Of a stretch of 64,000 bases of DNA, positions 1 to 8,713 are shown piece after piece. The translations under genes were made by a program, and so were the position numbers. Position 1 is the first letter of the stretch. Each line of letters opens with the position of its first letter. The notes beneath the pieces are model-generated. The model did not search any database. It saw only the letters and a list, made by a program, of their open reading frames with translations, and was not told the DNA's origin. The DNA comes from CAWCTB01 sp963798275 (GTDB lineage: Bacteria; Acidobacteriota; Terriglobia; Terriglobales; Acidobacteriaceae), in contig CAWCTB010000030.1 in NCBI GenBank assembly GCA_963798275.1, positions 186,001 through 250,000 of the forward strand. The letters run 5' to 3'.

Positions 1-2
1 GC

Positions 3-194
3 GTTTCGGCTGCCGCCAAGGCCAACCAGAGGAAGGCTGCGGGCCGAAGCACAGACGCCCTATCCCACATGCAGCACTACCTGGAAAAGCGCAGCCACTG
101 GGATCAAAAGTGGAAAAACGACATCACCCAGAAATTTGCCGCCGAGATCGACCAGGCAGCGCAGGTGGCCGAGCGCATCGGCCCCACGCAGTAG
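3..194 (+). CDS. C-terminal end of a hypothetical protein (cut by window edge)
   Basis: An open frame enters from the left edge and stops at a TAG at 192-194. The visible 63 residues are hydrophilic and helix-prone, with many Lys, Gln and Ala (for example YLEKRSHWDQKWKND). There is no signal peptide, membrane segment or recognisable motif. A methionine occurs inside the visible part, so a shorter complete protein is possible, but the frame is open to the edge. I do not recognise the family. Confidence 0.45.
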   Translation, partial: VSAAAKANQRKAAGRSTDALSHMQHYLEKRSHWDQKWKNDITQKFAAEIDQAAQVAERIGPTQ

Positions 195-222
195 GCGCAA
201 CGCTCTTCTGCCGCTCCAGGGT

Positions 223-417
223 TTACGCCCGGGGAAGCACCACGATCAGCAGAGTGGCGATCGGCCCCAGCAGAAGCGACAACAGAAACCAACCCAACCC
301 GCTTCGGCTCTTGCTTTGCGCCAGCCCGGCGTTGATCAGGGCCAGGGTCCCCCATCCGATGCCGTAGCTGGGCTGGATATAGGTGTAGTCGTAATAGGCA
401 GCCAGTAAAGCGATCAT
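223..417 (-). CDS. Small hydrophobic membrane protein (64 aa)
   Basis: The 64-residue product has a mildly hydrophobic Tyr-rich N-terminus with the stretch PSYGIGWG, a short basic loop (QSKSRS), and a strongly hydrophobic C-terminal segment at about residues 42-61 (FLLSLLLGPIATLLIVVLP). This suggests one or two membrane passes. It lies 69 bases downstream of the zinc-ribbon gene on the same strand, so the two may be co-transcribed. Compact proteins with a 'LLLGPIATLLL' tail are common in bacteria, but I cannot assign a function. Coding status rests on composition and context only. Confidence 0.5.
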   Translation of the reverse strand: MIALLAAYYDYTYIQPSYGIGWGTLALINAGLAQSKSRSGLGWFLLSLLLGPIATLLIVVLPRA

Positions 418-486
418 GGCAGCGCTCCAGAATCACCAAGGCCCAGGGTCGCTGCGCCTCGGTTTCCGTCAGGTCGAGCAGAGCGA

Positions 487-666
487 TTAAAGCTTTTCGT
501 AAAATTCGCAGGCCGAGCACGAAATGTAGATCCCGCCCGGAACGTCCTTCTCGCGGTCTTTCACCCGCTTCACGATGCGAGTCGGTTTCCCGCACTTCGG
601 GCAATCCGTGCTCTTGGTGGTGTCCATGACCTTCTTTCGGTCCCCTGTCTTTGCGATCTTCGCCAT
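487..666 (-). CDS. Small zinc-ribbon protein (59 aa)
   Basis: ATG at 666-664 is preceded by an AGGAG box, and the frame ends with TAA at 489-487. The 59-residue product is basic and contains two CxxC knuckles, CPKCG near residue 21 and CSAC near residue 51. This is the pattern of a small treble-clef or rubredoxin-like zinc ribbon. Such proteins bind structural zinc and are often nucleic-acid or protein adaptors, but nothing here reveals the target. An imperfect palindrome lies 15-35 bases upstream of the start and could be an operator or a 5'-UTR hairpin. The strong ribosome-binding site and paired Cys motifs support it as real despite its size. Confidence 0.75.
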   Translation of the reverse strand: MAKIAKTGDRKKVMDTTKSTDCPKCGKPTRIVKRVKDREKDVPGGIYISCSACEFYEKL

Positions 667-680
667 CTTGTTCTCCTAAT

Positions 681-701
681 AATTCTTGTCCGGACAGAAT
701 T
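681..701. promoter_or_regulatory. Palindrome upstream of the zinc-ribbon gene
   Basis: AATTCT and AGAATT flank a central GTCCGGAC palindrome, giving an almost perfect 14-bp inverted repeat with a single unpaired base. It sits 15-35 bases upstream of the minus-strand start at 666, the position of an operator or leader hairpin. The rest of 702-1065 holds a GC-rich hairpin near 840-862 (GGCGCGC/GCGCGCC type) and no convincing gene. Confidence 0.35.
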
Positions 702-1065
702 CTGCCCACAGCCTGGAACCACTGGGCTTGATTCAGGGAGCAACGCGGGAAGGCCGGAACGAAACTGCGCGGCCAGCGCGAGATGCACATGTCTCAAGCA
801 CACGCTCTGTCAACGTCAAGCAGGGCGGCTTCGACTGCAGGCGGGCGCGCTTGCGCGCCACTCTCTACTCGCCGGATATCTTCGTATTCTACATGAGGCG
901 GAGCGGCGGCGGCCGTTAGGTCGCAGCTTCACCAGGCTGCCCTGTCCCTCTTCCTTTGGGGAACTGGAGTATGGTAGTGGCACGAAACTCCGGCCGGCTT
1001 GCCGCGTCTGCTATCGACAAACGGATGCAGCATTGCAAGCGGCCCCTGGGAGCGATGGATCCGAC

Positions 1066-1485
1066 ATGTTCCAGAGGTATAAAGAAATCTTCTTCGGACT
1101 CGCGTTCGGAGTCGGCGCAGCCCTGATCGACACTGGCATGGATGCCGCGGCCAACGGCAACAGCCTCCTCGATGAAGTAGCTGAGCATCCCGGCATGTTG
1201 CTGTACCGTGCCGCTTTTATTGCATTGGGGTTGGCTCTCGGTTGGCTGCTCTGGCAGAGGAACCGAAGGGAGCGCGATTTCCGGCAATTGACAGAAACGC
1301 TGCGCAGAATCCAACAGGACTGGGGAACCCAGGCGATCCTCTTGCGCTCGACGCTGCAAACTATGTTGACCCGGGATGACCTCCATCTTTCCGAGGGGGC
1401 TTCGCAATTGGTCCACCAGGCATACCTGAGGTCGCAAGAACTGCAAAGATTGGCCGAGCAGAAGCCGCCGCAGGCGGATGGCTAG
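1066..1485 (+). CDS. Predicted two-helix membrane protein (139 aa)
   Basis: The frame opens at 1033, but ATG at 1066 (MFQRYKEIFFGLAFGVGAAL) gives the better N-terminus. The protein begins with a short amphipathic stretch and a hydrophobic helix (about residues 7-21). A loop follows, then a second helix (about residues 45-64, ending GLALGWLLWQ). The C-terminal ~75 residues are a charged, probably coiled-coil tail (ERDFRQLTETLRRIQQDW). The layout suggests an inner-membrane anchor with a cytoplasmic helical domain. I do not recognise the family. No neighbour on the same strand is close enough to suggest an operon. Confidence 0.6.
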   Translation: MFQRYKEIFFGLAFGVGAALIDTGMDAAANGNSLLDEVAEHPGMLLYRAAFIALGLALGWLLWQRNRRERDFRQLTETLRRIQQDWGTQAILLRSTLQTMLTRDDLHLSEGASQLVHQAYLRSQELQRLAEQKPPQADG

Positions 1486-1709
1486 CCCGCCATCTGGGGA
1501 GACGGCGATATACGCTATTTTCTTCTGCCGAGAATCCGAGCGCCACCTTCTCGCCAGCCTCACCTTCCTGTGAATCCGGTTTGACGCTCCTCTTTGCTGC
1601 CTGATAGCTTCATATGTTTGTTCTTCCCGCGATCAGGCTCACTGTAAGGACGCGCTCCCATCGACTGCGATCCATCGCGTGCGGACCTTCATCACGAGGC
1701 ATAACCATC

Positions 1710-2889
1710 ATGGCAATCAAGTTCAAAGGTGTCGACTTCATCGAGTTGGATTCGCTGCTCAGCGACGACGAGCGCCTGGTGCGCGACAATACCCGCAAGT
1801 TCATCGAAGAAAACATTATCCCCATCATCGAACAGTGCAACCGCGAAGGCCGCTTCCCCAAGGAGCTGATCAAGCCCATGGGAGAGCTTGGGCTTCTATG
1901 GCGCGAGCCTGCAGGGATACGGATGTGCCGGCATGTCGGCAGTCGAGTACGGCCTGATGACGCAGGAACTGGAGCGCGGCGATAGCGGCGTGCGCTCTTT
2001 CGTCAGCGTGCAGTCGGGCTTGTGCATGTATCCCATCTACGCCTTTGGCAGCGAAGAGCAGAAGCAGAAGTATCTGCCCAAAATGGCGTTGGGCGAGATT
2101 CTCGGCTGCTTCGGCCTCACCGAGCCCGATGCCGGCTCAAATCCCGGCGCGATGCGCACTCGCGCCCGCAAGGACGGCGACAGCTACATCCTGAACGGCG
2201 AGAAGATGTGGATCACCTCCGGCTCCATCGCCGACATCGCCATCATCTGGGCCAAGGTCGATGATGAGAACGAACTCATTCGCGGCTTCATCGTCGAGAC
2301 CGACCGCCCTGGCTTCAAGGCCGCCGATGTACACGGCAAATGGTCGCTGCGCGCCTCGGTGACTTCGAGCCTGTCGCTGCAGGACGTTCGCATTCCTGCC
2401 GCGAATCTGCTTCCGCTCTCCAAAGGTCTGGGCTCACCGCTGAGTTGCCTCAACCAGGCGCGCTATGGCATCGCCTGGGGCGCGATCGGAGCCGCCATGG
2501 CCTGCTACGACTGCGCCCTGCAGTACGCCCAGTTCCGCAAGCAGTTCCACGACATGCCCATCGCCGGACACCAGCTTGTGCAGGAGAAGCTGGTCTGGAT
2601 GATCAGCGAGATCACCAAGGCGCAGTTACTGGCGCTGCAGGTCGGTCGCCTCAAAGACGCCGGCAAGGTGAAGCCGTGGCACATCTCCATGGCCAAGCGT
2701 AACAACGTCTGGATGGCGCTGGAATGTGCCCGTATGGGGCGCGACATCCTCGGCGGCAACGGCATCGCCGACGAATACCCCATCTTCCGCCACATGGCCA
2801 ACCTGGAATCCGTGAAGACCTACGAGGGCACCCACGACATCCACACCCTGATCATCGGCGAGCACATCACCGGCATCGCGGCGTTTTAG
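1710..2889 (+). CDS. Acyl-CoA dehydrogenase, glutaryl-CoA dehydrogenase type (frameshifted)
   Basis: The joined ~392-residue protein starts at ATG 1710 (MAIKFKGVDF) and has the full FAD-dependent acyl-CoA dehydrogenase fold. The N-terminal helical domain is followed by the flavin-contact region FGLTEPDAGSNPG and MWITSGSIADIAI. The C-terminal helical domain carries the catalytic base in YEGTHDIHTL (Glu codon 2824-2826). The Asp-Ile-His after this Glu is typical of glutaryl-CoA dehydrogenases, which oxidise and decarboxylate glutaryl-CoA in Lys/Trp breakdown and pass electrons to ETF. An extra T at 1888-1889 (CTTGGG where CTGGGC is expected) breaks the frame after KPMGEL and is probably a sequence error. 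ETF genes lie at 61.6-63.4 kb. Family assignment is firm, substrate less so. Confidence 0.88.
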
Positions 2890-2899
2890 TCATTGCCGA

Positions 2900-2955
2900 T
2901 TGAAAGGGCACGGCTTCAGCCGTGCCGCCCGGCACTGGGCTTAGCCGGAGGACTC
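2900..2955. repeat. REP-like palindromic repeat (GGCACGGCTTCAGCCGTGCC type)
   Basis: A perfect hairpin GGCACGG-CTTCAG-CCGTGCC preceded by TTGAAAG, followed by a second imperfect palindrome containing GGGCTTAGCC. The same module recurs at 32253 and 44053, and in longer form at 8714 and 18625. It lies just after the dehydrogenase stop, between convergent genes, where it may also act as a transcription end. Confidence 0.7.
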
Positions 2956-3035
2956 GCGGCGACCGGCAAGAAGACAGCCGGAACCGGGCGTCTCACCTCC
3001 GGCTCTTCCATTCGTTGTCCCCTAAGGGAGGAAGT

Positions 3036-3686
3036 TTACAGGGTCAGCTTACGGCGCAGTATACCCGCCAGTCCAAGCACTCCGGAACCGAGCAGAACCA
3101 TGCTTCCTGGCTCGGGCGTGGCTGTGCCGGATAGCTGGAACGTTCCGCCGTCGTTGAACCAAATCGATCCGTCACCGCCCGCAATCGTGTTCGTCAGCAG
3201 GATCTCTATCTGGTAGCCACCGTTCGCGTCGGGCGGGATGTCGGCAAAGTTCACCGTACCGCTGATCGTGCCTGTTATCTGGCAGAAGTTGCAGCCTGGT
3301 ATATCGGCCTGAGCGACTGGTGTGCCGTTGACCAGGTACCAGACAATCTCGTCCTCCTGTCCGAGGAAGTCCGTGACCAGGGTGTTAACCGAGAGGTCCG
3401 TTGCCGAGGTGATGCCGGTGTTGAGGAAATCTGCCGAGACGACCCAATCGCCGGCCGTCCACATGGGGAATGTCGCACCACCCGCGGGGATGGTGCCGCA
3501 GCCGTTGGTGGCGCTGCAAAAGGCATCGCCGGCGGTGGGGAAGTTACCGTTGAAGAAAACGTCGGGTGTGACACTGCTGACATGCTGCAGCGCGTATAAA
3601 TTCACGTTGGCTGCGTTGGCGATGCCAGTAGTGGCGAGGCAAAGTGTCACAAGCAATGCAGCGCTCAAAAGGCTTGTTTTTTTCAT
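3036..3686 (-). CDS. PEP-CTERM sorting-domain exported protein
   Basis: The 216-residue protein starts with a classical Sec signal peptide (MKKTSLLSAALLVTLCL...ANA, cleavage near residue 25). A 165-residue low-complexity, beta-rich domain with four Cys (CSATNGCG, CNFC) follows. It ends with a complete PEP-CTERM tail: TPEPGSMVLLGSGVLGLAG, then RRKLTL. PEP-CTERM tails are recognised by exosortase (EpsH/XrtA) and link surface proteins to exopolysaccharide production. No exosortase is in this window. A ribosome-binding AAAGGA precedes the ATG. No sigma-54 -24/-12 element was seen upstream, unlike the pair at 12.6-14.2 kb. Its ligand or role is unknown. Confidence 0.88.
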   Translation of the reverse strand: MKKTSLLSAALLVTLCLATTGIANAANVNLYALQHVSSVTPDVFFNGNFPTAGDAFCSATNGCGTIPAGGATFPMWTAGDWVVSADFLNTGITSATDLSVNTLVTDFLGQEDEIVWYLVNGTPVAQADIPGCNFCQITGTISGTVNFADIPPDANGGYQIEILLTNTIAGGDGSIWFNDGGTFQLSGTATPEPGSMVLLGSGVLGLAGILRRKLTL

Positions 3687-4091
3687 GCGAAGTTCCTTTT
3701 CCGGTGAACTGAGGCCGTGGGCACTGGCCTGAAGTGGCTATGAACCTTCCAGAACCACACAAGTGCTTTCCCGATTAGCGAGCCCAGCTAACCGCAGAAA
3801 TATGTGGGCCTGAAAACATTGGGTCGTACAGTTTTCCCTGCAAGACCTTGCGGTCCGCGTTCCAAAAGTTACCCTGCCCAAACGTGTGGGTGTGTTGTGC
3901 CGAATACTTACCCGTGGGAGCGCAATTATGGTTGTCAATGCAGCACAGTGTCAACACCACTGAGGTGCCCCCAGCCCAAGAATTCCCAAAGATCGCCGCC
4001 TTGGTGACTCGTGGGATGAGCTAGAGCAACTGCAAACCGAGGGATTGATCGATGTGAGGGATTGGACCGACACATCATTTGAGGGTTTGGC

Positions 4092-4290
4092 GATACGCAT
4101 CGCTACCAGACTCGTTCCACCATCCTCACTTCCCCGGTTGCCGATCTCGCGCTGGCACGAGCAGATTGGCGATCCCACCATCGCTGACGGCATCCTCGAC
4201 CGCCCGGTTCACAATGCCCACCGCATCGAGATGCGCGGAGAGTCCATGCGGAAAAAACGCAATCCGCCGCAGGACGAGAAAAAGGAATGA
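4092..4290 (+). pseudogene. Decayed C-terminal fragment of an IS21-family IstB ATPase
   Basis: Two frames together read as the end of IstB. GAT at 4092 begins DTHRYQTRSTILTS, and a second frame from about 4132 gives LPISRWHEQIGDPTIADGI, followed by the typical VHNAHRIEMRGESMRKK ending at the TGA of 4288-4290. IstB is the AAA+ helper ATPase of IS21 transposition. Only the last ~65 residues remain and a frameshift lies at ~4130-4137. No IstA or full N-terminus was found, so this is a relic. In the surrounding 3687-4588 I see no intact gene. A short open stretch from ~3970 to 4090 is unassigned. Confidence 0.7.
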
Positions 4291-4588
4291 ACCAAAGTCC
4301 ACATCTTGGAGTGCGAGTTGGCGATTGATCGACCGTAAGAGTCGCTGGACAGACGTTGAATGCCCGCCGCCTCGGTTCAACACAATGCAAGGGACCGAGT
4401 GATCTGAACGACAACCCCGCGACCGTTCTGGTCCTGGTCGTGGCGTCCTGGAACTGTCGTTATTAACTGGCGCTTTGCGCCAGGCTTACAATTTAAGCAG
4501 GCGATGTCCTCTCGCCCATTTCAGATGATCCGGAGCTAAGCGGCCTCACCTGAAATATATCCCTACTTAGGTTTCCAGGAGGCCAGCC

Positions 4589-5332
4589 ATGAAACGATGG
4601 GGATTAGCCATCACGCTGACATGCGGAGTCCTGATAGCCTGCTGCACCGCTCAGGCGCAGATCGAGGACCTTTGGAAGAAAGCTCAAACGAGTACGCAAT
4701 CCACGAGCCTGCCCGGAATGTCGTTGAGCAACGACAAGATTGCGGGCGGACTAAAAGAGGCGCTGACCAAGAGCACGGGCACGGCGGTAGCCTCCACCGG
4801 ACGGGTGGATGGCTACTTCAAGAACCAGGCCATCAAGATCCTGTTGCCCAGCCAATTGCAGACTGTCGGTAAGGGAATGCGAATGATGGGCATGGGCGCG
4901 CAGCTCGATGACCTCGAATTGTCCATGAACCGTGCCGCCGAGCAAGCCGCTCCCGCAGCTAAGCAGATATTCATCAATGCCATCACCAAGATGACCTTCG
5001 ACGATGCGAAAAAGATTCTGTCAGGAGGCGACACTGCAGCCACTGACTACTTCAAGAAGACGAGTTCAACCGAATTGACGCAGGCGTTTACCCCCATCGT
5101 TCACCAGTCGATGGAGAACGTGGGCGTTATCAAGCAATTCAACGCGATAGCCCAGAACTCAATGGCCGGCCCGTTGCTTGGGGGACAGAGTTTCAACCTC
5201 GACAGCTATGTAGTCGGCAAGGCTCTCGACGGGCTGTTCTACATGCTGGGACAGGAAGAAAAGCAGATTCGAACCGATCCCGCCGCGCAAACCACGGCTC
5301 TACTCAAAGAAGTGTTCGGCAAGAAACTGTAG
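4589..5332 (+). CDS. DUF4197 domain protein, exported
   Basis: The 247-residue protein has an N-terminal signal peptide (LTCGVLIACCTAQAQ; possible lipobox variant around Cys13/16/17). A helical DUF4197 domain follows with characteristic GGLKEAL near residue 53, GYFKNQAIKILLP near residue 75, MNRAAEQAAPAAKQIF and a C-terminal KALDGLFYMLGQEEKQIR. The family is periplasmic or lipoprotein-like, widespread in proteobacteria and acidobacteria, and of unknown function. The frame starts at ATG 4589 after a CCAGGAGG box. It stands alone, flanked upstream by the IstB relic. Confidence 0.85.
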   Translation: MKRWGLAITLTCGVLIACCTAQAQIEDLWKKAQTSTQSTSLPGMSLSNDKIAGGLKEALTKSTGTAVASTGRVDGYFKNQAIKILLPSQLQTVGKGMRMMGMGAQLDDLELSMNRAAEQAAPAAKQIFINAITKMTFDDAKKILSGGDTAATDYFKKTSSTELTQAFTPIVHQSMENVGVIKQFNAIAQNSMAGPLLGGQSFNLDSYVVGKALDGLFYMLGQEEKQIRTDPAAQTTALLKEVFGKKL

Positions 5333-5560
5333 GGCCGCAAGCGCAGGGTCGTTGCTCACGGAAGAGGGTCGCCAAAGAACCGAGAGCAGGATGTGCGTCG
5401 ACCGTACTTCACGGCCACGTCCGAGTTGCCGGCCAATCATGCAAGACCTGGCCTCCCTCCGCCCTCAATTCCATTTCCGAACTGCGATGGGCACAAGGCT
5501 GTCTTTGGTTGACAAATTGGGTGGCTCGGAGCGCATGCTGCATAAGTATGGAGGTGTGTC

Positions 5561-6088
5561 ATGGCGACTGGAGACGACCCGATTCTCAGCAATCTCAGAA
5601 TTGCTCACATGGGCAGCCCAAAGGCTCTGCTTGGAAGAAGAGGTGGCGGGATGCTCGGGGAGTTCAGAGAGTTTGCGCTGCACGGCAGCATGCTCGACAT
5701 GGCGGTTGGCATCATCGTCGGCGCTGCCTTTGGCAGAGTTGTGAGCTCCTTTGTCTCTGACATGCTCATGCCCCCGATTGGCCTCGTCTTGGGCCGCTCG
5801 GATTTCTCCAACAGGTTCATCAATCTTTCGGGACATGCTTACGCCACCCTTGCCGAGGCCAAAGCTGCGGGGGCAGCCACGATCAATTACGGCATCTTCT
5901 GCAACGCTGTCTTCGACTTCTTGATCGTTGCTTTAGCGGTATTCCTGCTCATCCGGCAGGTCAATCGACTCAAGAGTGAACAAAACGCATCCGTCACATC
6001 CACCAGAGACTGCCCATTCTGTGTCTGTGCCGTCCCGGTCACAGCGACCCGCTGCCCGCATTGCACTTCCGCTTTGCCGACGGCTTAA
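5561..6088 (+). CDS. mscL: Large-conductance mechanosensitive channel MscL with C-terminal zinc ribbon
   Basis: MscL opens a ~3 nm pore in the inner membrane under hypo-osmotic tension. The core starts at residue ~31 (MLGEFREFALHGSMLDMAVG), with TM1 residues ~43-65 (IIVGAAFGRVVSSFVSDMLMPP), a periplasmic loop, TM2 residues ~112-133 (FDFLIVALAVFLLIRQV) and the NRLK cytoplasmic stretch. The usual helical bundle is replaced by a zinc ribbon, CPFC-x10-CPHC, at the C-terminus. GGAGG just upstream supports ATG 5561, which adds a 30-residue N-terminal tail; ATG 5651 is the alternative start matching canonical MscL. The ribbon could sense redox or metal or bind a partner, which is inference. Confidence 0.9.
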   Translation: MATGDDPILSNLRIAHMGSPKALLGRRGGGMLGEFREFALHGSMLDMAVGIIVGAAFGRVVSSFVSDMLMPPIGLVLGRSDFSNRFINLSGHAYATLAEAKAAGAATINYGIFCNAVFDFLIVALAVFLLIRQVNRLKSEQNASVTSTRDCPFCVCAVPVTATRCPHCTSALPTA

Positions 6089-6245
6089 TCGAAGATCGAC
6101 CGCCAATAGGCTGGTTGCATACGAGCACCGACTCGCAAACAAGTATTGAAGCCTTCGACCGGGCGAACGAAGGATTGTTCAAACGAGAGCAGCACGCGAG
6201 CCGTCTTCAAAGACAACTTCATGGCGTTTTCTCCCTGCCGGATGC

Positions 6246-6274
6246 CCCAGACAAACTTCTTTTGTTTGTCTGGG
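6246..6274. terminator. Strong hairpin downstream of mscL
   Basis: CCCAGACAAAC at 6246-6256 pairs perfectly with GTTTGTCTGGG at 6264-6274 around a 7-base pyrimidine loop. There is no long T tract directly after it, so it may be a bidirectional or weak terminator. The rest of 6089-6783 holds no supported gene. It contains three TCAAGATTTTGC repeats described separately. Confidence 0.5.
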
Positions 6275-6543
6275 TGTGTTGACTTTCATGGGGGCGGCGC
6301 AGAGATCGTAGGTGTCGCATCACGGCAAGACTCCCCGTCGACGGCGGAGTCCCGCCTTTCCTACGCGCAAGCCCGAAACTCGGAACTTCCTTTTCTACAA
6401 AGGGCCGACTGACCTCTCCCCAGGTTACTTTCGTGCCTTTACGCGGCTGTTTTCCCTTGCTTCTCGATCCATTAGCTCCTAACGTCACTGCGAGGAAGGG
6501 TTGCAGTGTGCGCTCAGCGCGCCGTCACCTAAGTTATTTGATA

Positions 6544-6625
6544 TCAAGATTTTGCCTATAACTCTCACGCACTCAAGATTTTGCGGACCATTCCCAAAAC
6601 GGAGCCATTGTTTTCAAGATTTTGC
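6544..6625 (+). repeat. Three direct copies of TCAAGATTTTGC
   Basis: Exact 12-mers at 6544-6555, 6573-6584 and 6614-6625, in the same orientation, with start-to-start distances of 29 and 41 bases. They lie 160-240 bases upstream of the DUF885 gene. The sequence differs at only one base from GCAAGATTTTGC at 13425, the likely activator site of a PEP-CTERM promoter. They could be binding sites of one regulator or ends of a lost mobile element. Confidence 0.5.
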
Positions 6626-6783
6626 GGGCAGATGGGGGAGGGGGTACCTTCATTATCGGACGTAGTTTTTCCGGCGTTAGTAACCCTCTGCACCCGCAAA
6701 TCGAGGGGTCGAAACTCACTCGGGCCGAGTTGTGACGCTCATCCCATCATGATTTACTAATCTAGTTTGTCCCGGGAGGCGTC

Positions 6784-8601
6784 TTGACTCACAAACTCGT
6801 ACTGATTCTCACCGTTGCCGTTCTGGGTTTGCCATGTTTCGCCCAAACCCAGGCAACCGATAAAAGCTGGATCGCGATCAGCAACGGCTATGCCAACATG
6901 CTGATCGATGTCTTCTTCAAACACCATCCGGAAGCCGGCACCCAGCAGGGCCTGAGCCAGTTCGACAATAAGGTCTCGCAGCCCACGCTGGCCGACGAAA
7001 ACGCCGAGCGCAAAGAGACCGAGGCGGTGCTGGCCAAGCTGAAAAGCGCCGCCGCCGAAAAGCAGCAGAAGGACGTCGCCGAAGACCTGCAGATCATGAT
7101 TCGCCGCGTCGACCTCAACTTCCGGCGGCAGGATTTCCAGCGTGCCAACGAAGTCCCGTTCATCAACGCCAGCCAGGTTGTCTTCGGCGGCGTGCAGGTT
7201 CTACTGGACGAGCAGACCCCTTCCGAGCGCCGGCCCGCTGCAGTCGTCCGCATCCGCGAATACGCTGGGCTGGAGCCCGGTTACACCGCCATTACCGAGA
7301 TCCTGAAGCAGCGCATCACCGAGCAGATGGCCAAGCCCGGCGTGGTCTATCCCGCGCGGGTTGAAATTGAAACCGAGATGGCGCGCAATTCCAACTACGT
7401 CAACGGAATTGCCGCCCTCATGCAGAAGTACAAGCTGACCGGTTGGGAAGAGCCGCTGGCCAAGTTGAAAACCCAGCTCACCGACTATGACACGTGGGTT
7501 AAAGCGACGGTGCTGCCCAAGGCGCGCAACGATTTTCGCCTTCCGCCCCAGCACTACGCGCTCGACATGGAGTTGTATGGCATCGACATTCCCCCTGACC
7601 AGCTCGCCGCCATGGCACACCAGGCCTTCACTCAGATCCAGGGAGAAATGAAGTCCGTTGCCGCTCAGATCGCGAAGCAGCGGAATCTGCCCTCATCCGA
7701 CTATCGCGCCGTGATCCACGAGCTAAAGAAGCAGCAGTTGGTCGGCGATGCGATTCTTCCCTTCTACCAGGAACGCCTCAAGCAGATCGAGAAGATCATC
7801 GTCGACCAGCAGATCGTCTCGTTGCCCGATCGTCCGGCGCGCATTCGCATCGCTACCGCGGCTGAGACCGCGCAGCAGCCCGCGCCGCACATGGTGCCCC
7901 CGCCGTTCATCCACAACACCGGGCAGAAGGGCGAGTTCGTTCTGCCGCTGAACATTCCCGCGGGACCAGGCCAGACCGCCAGCGAACAATACGACGACTT
8001 CACCTACGATGCCGCCGCCTGGACCCTGACCGCGCACGAGGCGCGGCCGGGTCACGAGTTGCAATTCGATTCCATGCTGGAACATGGAGTTTCGCTGGCG
8101 CGGGTTCGCTATGCCTTCAACAGCACCAACGCCGAAGGCTGGGGACTCTATTCGGAATATCTCATCAAGCCGTACATGCCGCTGGAAGGCCAGTTAGTTT
8201 CACTGGACCTGAGGCTGCAACGCGCCGCGCGCGCCTTTCTCGATCCCGAGCTGCAGGCCGGAAAGATCACCACCGCCGATGCCTTTCGCGTCTTAGAGCA
8301 GGACGTCGTGCTCTCCCACGCTTTTGCCCAGGAGGAGGTCGAGCGCTTCACCTATCGCGCCCCCGGCCAGGCCAACAGCTACTTCTACGGCTATACCCGG
8401 TTAATCGAGTTGCGTGAGGACACGGAGAAGGCGCTGGGAGCCAAGTTCAATCAGAAGAAGTTTCACGACTTCATCCTGGCGCAAGGCTTGCTGCCGCCCG
8501 ACCTCATGCGGAAAGCGGTGATGGAAGTGTTTGTTCCCGAGCAGCAGAAACCAAGTGTCGCCCAAGGTATACGCGACGACAGTGAATCGGAAGCACGGTG
8601 A
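6784..8601 (+). CDS. Exported DUF885 protein, metallopeptidase-like
   Basis: The 605-residue protein begins with a Sec signal peptide (LVLILTVAVLGLPCFAQ). The rest is the DUF885 fold. The key region at about residues 415-450 reads TAHEARPGHELQFDSMLE followed by NAEGWGLYSEYL, a HExxxGHE pattern plus a downstream Glu, as in M3/M32-like zinc peptidases. DUF885 proteins are therefore usually regarded as metal-dependent carboxypeptidase-like enzymes, though substrates are mostly unknown. Length is usual for the family. It would act in the periplasm or outside the cell. The start codon in the sequence is the TTG at 6784, after a GGGAGG box. Three TCAAGATTTTGC copies lie upstream and a long palindromic repeat lies downstream. 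Confidence 0.85.
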   Translation: MTHKLVLILTVAVLGLPCFAQTQATDKSWIAISNGYANMLIDVFFKHHPEAGTQQGLSQFDNKVSQPTLADENAERKETEAVLAKLKSAAAEKQQKDVAEDLQIMIRRVDLNFRRQDFQRANEVPFINASQVVFGGVQVLLDEQTPSERRPAAVVRIREYAGLEPGYTAITEILKQRITEQMAKPGVVYPARVEIETEMARNSNYVNGIAALMQKYKLTGWEEPLAKLKTQLTDYDTWVKATVLPKARNDFRLPPQHYALDMELYGIDIPPDQLAAMAHQAFTQIQGEMKSVAAQIAKQRNLPSSDYRAVIHELKKQQLVGDAILPFYQERLKQIEKIIVDQQIVSLPDRPARIRIATAAETAQQPAPHMVPPPFIHNTGQKGEFVLPLNIPAGPGQTASEQYDDFTYDAAAWTLTAHEARPGHELQFDSMLEHGVSLARVRYAFNSTNAEGWGLYSEYLIKPYMPLEGQLVSLDLRLQRAARAFLDPELQAGKITTADAFRVLEQDVVLSHAFAQEEVERFTYRAPGQANSYFYGYTRLIELREDTEKALGAKFNQKKFHDFILAQGLLPPDLMRKAVMEVFVPEQQKPSVAQGIRDDSESEAR

Positions 8602-8713
8602 GTAGCGGTTCTGTGATTAGCCGGGTTCGGCGGCGCGTGGTCCTGCTTATTATCTCGCGCCAATTGCTTCAGGAAGAGCACCGAGCATAGGGCGGCCGGT
8701 ACGCTAGGGAATC

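Noticed and set aside
104..790. Long minus-strand open frame (228 codons) across the first small genes
   Set aside because: It overlaps a clear zinc-ribbon gene and a membrane-protein gene in other frames, has biased low-complexity composition and no recognisable domain.
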